From Sesamum alatum (taxonomy: Eukaryota; Streptophyta; Magnoliopsida; Lamiales; Pedaliaceae), in NCBI GenBank assembly GCA_034509735.1, contig JACGWO010000001.1, positions 14,152,854-14,216,853 on the forward strand: 64,000 nucleotides of DNA, written 5' to 3'. A program made the translations under genes and the position numbers. Shown here in pieces: positions 58,260 through 64,000 of the stretch (the stretch's first letter is position 1; each line of letters begins with the position of its first letter). Under the pieces are notes generated by a model that had not been told where the DNA came from, ran no database searches, and worked only from the letters and a program-made list of their open reading frames with translations.

Positions 58260-59221
58260 GGGAAAATCTCATTTTTGGTCCTTTATTTTAGGCCCTATTC
58301 ATTTTTAGTCCTAATCATTACGTAAATCTCACTTTTGGTCCTTTATCTTGCATTTTGTCTCAGTTTTCGTCCTCTGTTAAGTTTTTTAACAGAATGGCCA
58401 CGTGAAAATCACGTGGCCGTTAAGTCTGTACAGAAATCTTTGATACATCGCCAGGCTTGGAGGCCTAATGATGCTTTTCGACCTCAGAGCTTGCCCAATT
58501 GTCAAAGCAACAGAGTTTTCAGTTAGACTCAGAGAGGCATTTCGGCTGAGGAGGATCCGTTTGGGGCTGTAAGAATGTCGGGCCGGTCCCTAAATCATGT
58601 CCAATATGCTATGAGGATTTGGACTGCACAAATTCAAGCTTTATCCCTTGTTTGTGTAGATTCAGGCTCTGCCTTTTCTGTCACAAGAGAATTCTTGAAG
58701 AAGATGGGCGCTGTCCAGGATGCAGGAAGCAGTACGACTGTGACACAGTTGAGGGAGAGGCCACTCTGGATGGAGGGAGCTTGATATTTCGCTTGGCTCG
58801 CTCTTGCAGAATAACAACCAGGTCTTAGGAAGGGGGAAAGTCATTGAAGTTGGGGTCGCGTAAACTCATTGGCGTTGAATCCTTCCTTCTTCTCCGCTTC
58901 TACGATTCAGAGAAGGTAAGATTTCAAAAAAAAAAGTGCTGAGAAGAGATTTCTGCGATGGAAAAGAAGTTTGGGGTGAAATTAGGGTTCTTAATTTTTT
59001 CCCTCAAATATACGAATTCAACAGAAATTGCCAAAGTCAGCAATTTCATTTCAGACTTAATGGCCGCGTGAAAATCACGTGGCCATTCCATTAAAAAAAC
59101 TTAACGGAGGACGAAAACTGAGACAAAATGCAAGATAAAGGACCAAAAGTGAGATTTACGTAATGATCAGGACTAAAAATGAACAGGACCTAAAATAAAG
59201 GACCAAAAATGAGAGTTTCCC
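58260..59221. mobile_element. Pack-MULE (962 bp) carrying a RING-finger gene fragment
   Basis: TIRs GGGAAAATCTCATTTTTGGTCC and GGGAAACTCTCATTTTTGGTCC (right arm, complemented) extend about 170 bp with 'aagtgagatttacgtaatga' and 'acgtgaaaatcacgtggcc' segments. The perfect 10-bp duplication taaatacata flanks it (58250-58259 and 59222-59231). The interior (58440-58915) is unlike the arms and encodes part of a host RING protein. Confidence 0.92.
58590..58800 (+). pseudogene. Captured RING zinc-finger exon (CNOT4-like)
   Basis: Frame starting at 58593: SCPICYEDLDCT, then IPCLCRFRLCLFCHKRIL and EEDGRCPGCRKQYDCDT. This gives a C2-type RING: CxxC, CxC, CxxCH and CxxC spaced as in plant RING/U-box proteins of the NOT4-like group. 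In that group one position is usually Gly (CxCGF); here it is Arg. The next 50 or so codons (58750-58800) continue in frame. A splice-donor-like GTAAG occurs at 58916. No start codon or full domain set is present, so it is a transduplicated fragment. Confidence 0.8.
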
Positions 59222-59366
59222 TAAATACATATTATTATTATGTATGAATGCAGACACCCTTGGTATTTTTCCCATAATATCTCTAACCTTTTGTAATCTC
59301 CCATTATGTTTATAATTATATTTATTTAATATTTTAGTTTGTAACAATATTTTGGTGGCCTATAAA

Positions 59367-59818
59367 GGCTTAAATGCATTTTTGGTCCCGTAACTTAGGT
59401 CATTTGACATTTTCGTTCTTTAACTTTTTGGGTAGCATTTTGGTCCTGTATCATTTTAATTTTCGTGATTTTAGTCCTTTTTTCGCTGGAGTTCACCATT
59501 CTCGCCCGAAAAATGCATGTGTCTCTCACGTGAAATTTTAAAATTGGGGCTTTTATTCCTATTGGCTCAATTCTGTCAGCATTTTTGTCCTTTAACTTTC
59601 TATAGTAGCATTTTGGTCCTATATTTTTTTAATTTTCACAATTTCAGTCCATTTTTTGCTGGATTTCACCCTTCTCGTTGATAGAGGTGAACTCTAGCGA
59701 ACAAAAGGACTGAAATTGTGAAAATTAAAAAGATGCAGGACCATAATGCTACCCTAGAAAATTAAAGGACGAAAACGCCAAATGACATAAGTTATGGGAC
59801 CAAAAATGCAATTAATCC
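59367..59818. mobile_element. MULE-like MITE (452 bp) in the Copia 3' LTR
   Basis: TIRs GGCTTAAATGCATTTTTGGTCC and GGATTAATTGCATTTTTGGTCC. The flanks ggcctataaa and gacctataaa match at 9 of 10 positions. The left arm is partly repeated in direct orientation (about 59385-59500 and 59580-59690). No coding sequence was found. Confidence 0.88.
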
Positions 59819-59967
59819 GACCTATAAATACCACCATGTAATTCATTTGTAAATAAGCTTTTGAAATAGAAGATTGAATGTTTTGGAGAGAATAGTTATT
59901 TTTGTTTTTCTCATATATATTTAGGAGTGAAATCCAATAAATCTAAAATTTTTGTATGTTTATAACA

Positions 59968-60420
59968 AAGAATAGTCTTCGTTTTATTTAAGACACAAAC
60001 GCTATTAGACTATTTGAAAATACAGCTTTTTATGGTTCTCTTAAATTAAGTTAAAAATTGTAAGCCGGTGAAAATTTGGTTATTGCACTTTAAGGTATTT
60101 CGGTAAATAAGTTGAACTTCTTTATTATGTTTTTTTCCTAATTATTTTTTCATATATTTAAAAATACCCCATCCTAGTAATGATTAAAATCTACCCATCT
60201 GTCAAAATAATTAGGTCATTTCTCAAATAAGCTAGTAATACATGCACCAACTTTTTTACCAAACACTTTCACATTTAATTTTTTTTACTTAAAAATATTA
60301 TTTTCAAATACTCCCAACTCTTACATTTTAACCACTATCTATTTTTTTCTAAAATTAAATATTTTGAAAGAAGTAAAAAATTTTGCAAATACCCCTGCAT
60401 CGTCTTCCCGCTCAAATGTA
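59968..60420. other. AT-rich intergenic
   Basis: I see no gene, TIR or long repeat here beyond low-complexity AT sequence. Confidence 0.5.
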
Positions 60421-61378
60421 AATGAGGGAAAACAAAACTTTAATTTCATCATGTTATTTTACGCATAGGGGGTCAACATGAAAATGACATTAAATAGAAT
60501 TTCGGAATGAAAATTTTCTTACTCAGATGATTAGACTTATAGATTTCTCACTATAATTAATTTTTAAGATTAGAAGTAGAAAAATGTACGGGATGTTAAT
60601 TAACTACGATTGTGTAATGGCTATTAATCGTTATTTCTACAAGCGAGGCCTAAACATTTACTATAACTAAAAAATATAGCAAATATTTTGGTCATAGGTA
60701 AAATCATACCGTATATTGATTAATCGTGGTCAAAACTTAAATTTTCATATCAATTTTGTCTTATTGTGGTTAATAGTATTAATTTATTATAATTTTTTAA
60801 GACTGTAGTGATTTATATAGTATGGAATGAACAGTTGTCTTGTAGTGTATAAAATAAAAATTTTGATTTACAACTTATATACACTGTAATATTCTCGATG
60901 TTGACAGGAGACAAAATTTGTCTCGACCCCAATATATATTTCAACTACTTTCGGGTCTTCCCACGACTTTATTTTGACAGACTTTAGGACTTAAATTATA
61001 GTTAATGCTTATATAATTATAGTATTCACATACGTGTACCCTGGACGAATATTATTTTTCAAAGATTGATGGCGATGATTTTTTAACTTTAATTTCCGGG
61101 TACGAGAAAGACAACCGATCGATTTAGAAATTTGGAGGGCAAACAACTTTGTATTTTATTTAATTTACATGTAAAATTTAAATTAATTGTTGTTCTTTTG
61201 TAGAAATAAAAATAAATAAGGGATTCAAGGTAGAATTTGAATTAATTTATAGGTGCATGGGGAGATTATTATCTTGCGTATTTAGGTCAAGATCATCGGA
61301 CCTAAAAAATGATAATCATATTCTTTTTTAAATTTTGGAGCTCTTTAATGTTGAATAATATAAATTTAGTAATGGGAT
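60421..61378. repeat. Segment A, copy 2
   Basis: This is paralogous to 2110-2162, 2423-2602, 2838-2930 and 7137-7313, with none of copy 1's insertions. 'ttttcaaag|attgatggcgatga' near 61055 is the empty counterpart of the MULE-1 site. A (TA)-poor, Helitron-free junction 'catgtta|ttttacgc' is at 60456/60457. Confidence 0.75.
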
Positions 61379-62013
61379 CACTACAAGAAAGGGACAATAG
61401 CATTTTTCATCTCATAACTTAGGGTCTTTCCACTTTTGGTTCCATTGGATACGGGATTCTCACTTTTACTCTTATAAATTTCAAAAAGTAGCACTTTCGA
61501 TCCCATGACACTTTCCGTTATGACACTTTTCGTTAGATATTTAACAGAAAGTGCCACGTGGCGGTTAAGTGCATAGGACCAAAAGTGTTACTTTTTGAAA
61601 GTTATGGAACCCAAAGGAAAAATTTTATAACATATGAAACCAAAAGTGAGAATGCCATAACATATGTGACCAAAAGTGTAAATGCCCAATGGCCACGTGC
61701 TAAGCACGTTGTGTTTTCCGTTAAAAAATTTAACGGAAAGGTAGCATGAGACCAAAAGTGCTACTTTTTAGAAGTTACGGGACCAAAAGTGATAATCCCG
61801 TAATCAATGGGATCAAAAGTGGAAAGACCATAAGTTACATGACGAAAAGTGTTATTTCCCCTACAAGAAATACAACAATTAATCATGACTAATTATCATG
61901 ATTAATATTAAATAACCATAGCAAATAGTTATTGACCACACGCGACCACGTAACAATTATTTAATATTAACCATGATAATTAACTATAATTAAATATTAT
62001 ATTTCTTATAGCG
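61379..62013. mobile_element. CACTA-end MITE with nested MULE-like element
   Basis: It starts CACTACAAGAAATACAAC and ends TATTTCTTATAGCG. After removal of the nested element the two halves are complementary ('catgactaattatcatgatt' facing 'accatgataattaactata'). No clear 3-bp duplication remains. Confidence 0.65.
61391..61860. mobile_element. MULE-like MITE (470 bp), perfect 10-bp TSD
   Basis: Arms GGGACAATAGC and GGGAAATAACAC (right arm complemented) share 'acttagggtctttccacttt' type sequence and 'tttttaacggaaa'. Flanks ctacaagaaa are identical (61381-61390 and 61861-61870). The target was the terminus of a CACTA-like MITE. An internal second set of 'accaaaagtg' repeats is present. Confidence 0.9.
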
Positions 62014-62934
62014 TTGCCAGTGAATATATGAAAGAGAGCAATCTAATTCTATCTTGAGCTCCAGTAATTATTGCAAACGATATATACCCACCATTACTCA
62101 TGGCAAAAGTTACTAATTTAGAATGATTACCCAATAGACTATCTTATTTTGTTTATGGGTCTTTTTGGTTTTAACTATTATATCTTGAGCTTTATTCCGC
62201 TTTTAGAATTTGATTGGTCTTGTGATTGACCATATTAAATTTGCATTTCGAGTGTAAGTACAATTTTTAATACCGTTGGACCTCTTTTCCAATAATCCTT
62301 TTTAAATTAAATTAAATAAAAACCACATTTTCGTAAAAGTTGTAATTTATAACTTTTAATTCCTCCACAATTATTTTTTAGGGTAAATTATAGTTACCTC
62401 TCTTAAAATTTGGCATCATTACCAAACCTCAAGTGACTGTAATTCCCCCTATTTTTTATTTAATTATCCATTATCTCGAGTAAATAGTTTTTCGCCCCTT
62501 CTTTAATCTTACAAAAATGTGAATTTTCCCACATTCTGCATTTATACAATCCATTATAAAATTATGAATCCAAATTCGTAGTCACCTTGTCCAAAGATGA
62601 ATCATTTAAACAAAATTTATTTCATAATCAATTATGCAATCATCAAGCCAAATTGAGACTTATTATTGATAAAAAAAATGATATTCAAAGTGTACTGATC
62701 ACTAATTGACCTTTATGTTATAAATTTGGGTAAATAGTTCCTTAAGTTTGCATTTAAAATCATTTTAGTCTCTTAAATTCATATTTTTACCTTAATGTCC
62801 ATAAACTTTAGTTTTTGTCTCATTTAATCCTTTAGTGGCCGAATTTTGACTTTTTAGGGGGTGAAATTATCGATTTAAGTTTGATTTCTTACTTTAGTCC
62901 CTTAAATTTATAAAATTATCAAATAATTTAATGT

Positions 62935-63385
62935 CACTACATTGTGTTAACACTAAGTTATCGCTATAAATGTATTACTAATTATCTATAGTAATAATTT
63001 TGTGCACAATTTTTATCACTAATAATTTTTATAGTGACATGATTAAGAATATTGTTACTTATAATCTATACTAATATGTAAAGAAAAGACCTTTCTTACT
63101 CACAATTGGCGGTTTATGACACTGCAACATCAACTTTTTGGTTATAACAATAATACCCCTAAAGTTAGTTTTCTTTTTTTTCATTTCTTTCCTTTTTTTT
63201 TTTTAAATGTAATTAATGTGTCGGTTGATATATACATTTCTTATTTATATTTACAATCATTTTAAAGCATGCAACATTATTTTATATGCATGTAGGAACG
63301 GCGTACCACGACGGCTAGTATGTATTTAAGTGACAATTTTAAAATTATACCTTGATATTTTCTCATTAATATTATATTTATAGTG
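62935..63385. mobile_element. CACTA MITE interrupted by a Helitron
   Basis: Same MITE as 43376-43579: starts CACTACATT and ends TATAGTG, with 'atcact/agtgaca' subterminal motifs on both sides of the Helitron. Confidence 0.8.
63065..63318 (+). mobile_element. Non-autonomous Helitron (254 bp)
   Basis: It starts TCTATACTAATATGTAAAG and ends with a GC-richer stretch 'ggcgtaccacgacggCTAG', inserted between A and T. The paralogous MITE at 43501-43512 reads 'taagtaa|tatgta' without it. It does not encode a Rep/helicase. Confidence 0.9.
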
Positions 63386-64000
63386 TCTGCGGTTGCATGC
63401 TTACGTATATCAGAGTAGAATTTTTATTACAATTTTTTTATCTTGCGTATTTCATTGTATTATATATACACAATATATACATATATAAATGATACATTAT
63501 TTGTATTTAAAAGAGATTTTAAACTGGCTTTTTCGGAAATCTATAGGTATTGACTACTACTCTCAATACCACTTAAAAAGACTAGACTACTACCCCGATC
63601 TGTCACGTGACTTGAAAATTTTATTCTTGAACAATATAATTATATATATATATATATGTAAAAACACACACACACAGGTGTGCGTGTGTGTATGTGTTGG
63701 AGTCCACTTATGTCCATAATTGTTTACGAAATTCTATAACATGATGTAACAAAATTCTATAAAATATGTGCATACGGTGAAGTTTGTCATGTGCAATTAT
63801 GTTAACCTATATAATTTATTATTTTTGGTGGATACAAATTGACTTAATTTATGTTTCTATTTTTCTTTGGCATATATATTCAAATGTTCACATTTTGGTG
63901 GACCGACGAAATAATATTTTGTTATGAAGGTTGTTCTAACAATATCTATCTAGCTCTTTTATATAATATATATGTGTTGATTATGATACATTGCAAAATT

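Larger units (their letters stand above)
52857..59967 (+). mobile_element. Ty1/Copia retrotransposon, full length with nested insertions
   Basis: LTRs lie at 52857-53160 and 58234-59967; the right LTR is enlarged by a Pack-MULE and a MITE. The perfect 5-bp duplication aagaa flanks the element (52852-52856 and 59968-59972). Both LTRs begin TAT and end ...TATAACA, a non-canonical TA...CA. A 'cgttatcagc' primer-binding-like sequence follows the left LTR at 53161, and a purine tract (aaggaggag) precedes the right LTR. Domain order protease-integrase-RT-RNase H defines Copia. Stops and frameshifts make it inactive. Confidence 0.95.
58234..59967 (+). repeat. Copia 3' LTR, interrupted by two TIR elements
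   Basis: LTR sequence at 58234-58259, 59222-59366 and 59819-59967 aligns consecutively with the 5' LTR. The two interruptions are absent from the 5' LTR, so both entered after the Copia inserted. Confidence 0.92.
62103..64000. repeat. Segment B, copy 2
   Basis: This is paralogous to 42344-50190 without the SINE, Gypsy or hAT insertions, and runs to the window edge. It has one extra insertion, the Helitron at 63065. 'gttgcatgcttacgtatatcagagtag' near 63392 is the empty site for the Gypsy element. Confidence 0.88.

Noticed and set aside
59156..59347. Minus-strand frame of 63 codons spanning Pack-MULE arm and LTR
   Set aside because: It crosses a confirmed insertion boundary and has no domain.

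Overview
This window looks like an intergenic, transposon-packed stretch of a eudicot nuclear genome. The sequence is very AT-rich and rich in microsatellites, the genes have GT-AG introns, and every transposon superfamily seen (MULE, hAT, CACTA, Helitron, tRNA-derived SINE, Ty1/Copia, Ty3/Gypsy of Tat type) is typical of plants. An asterid is plausible, but the sequence alone does not prove a species. Only one host gene looks intact: a four-exon 2-oxoglutarate/Fe(II) dioxygenase of 356 residues on the minus strand at 31482-32831.

Layout, left to right. 1-9630: a 1.4 kb foldback element, a small Helitron, a small MITE, and MULE-1 (2931-7126), which has a perfect 10-bp target duplication. 9631-17661: a hAT transposon whose transposase gene is split by MULE-2 (10677-16017). 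18126-18962: a non-autonomous MULE-like element. 19254-30183: a complete but decayed 10.9 kb CACTA transposon (TSD AGT) with TNP2-like and TNPA-like genes, arrays of a palindromic TTCTGCTGCAGAA motif, and a second CACTA MITE inside one of its exons. 31482-33682: the dioxygenase gene, its TATA box, and a tandem MITE pair just upstream. 34417-38480: a SINE split by a solo LTR, then a 5'-truncated Gypsy gag-protease fragment with an LTR. 38481-41849: an AT-rich, internally duplicated, Helitron-like region. 42344-50190: duplicated segment B, containing a SINE, a deleted Tat-type Gypsy element (43605-48643, TSD ATATC) and a hAT fragment. 50701-52771: nested TIR elements and a SINE. 52857-59967: a full-length but inactivated Copia element (TSD AAGAA) whose right LTR holds a Pack-MULE and a MITE. 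60421-64000: second copies of segments A and B.

Three themes stand out. First, both large MULEs carry two convergent genes, as maize MuDR does: a mudrA-like transposase from one end and a small GRF-type zinc-finger/coiled-coil gene from the other. Second, most TIR elements here (GGG...CCC termini, 'cttttggtcc' TIRs) are flanked by 10-bp rather than 9-bp duplications. Third, the paralogous A/B segments act as natural empty-site controls, so several insertions (two Helitrons, a SINE, a Gypsy element, MULE-1, a MITE) can be checked inside this one window.
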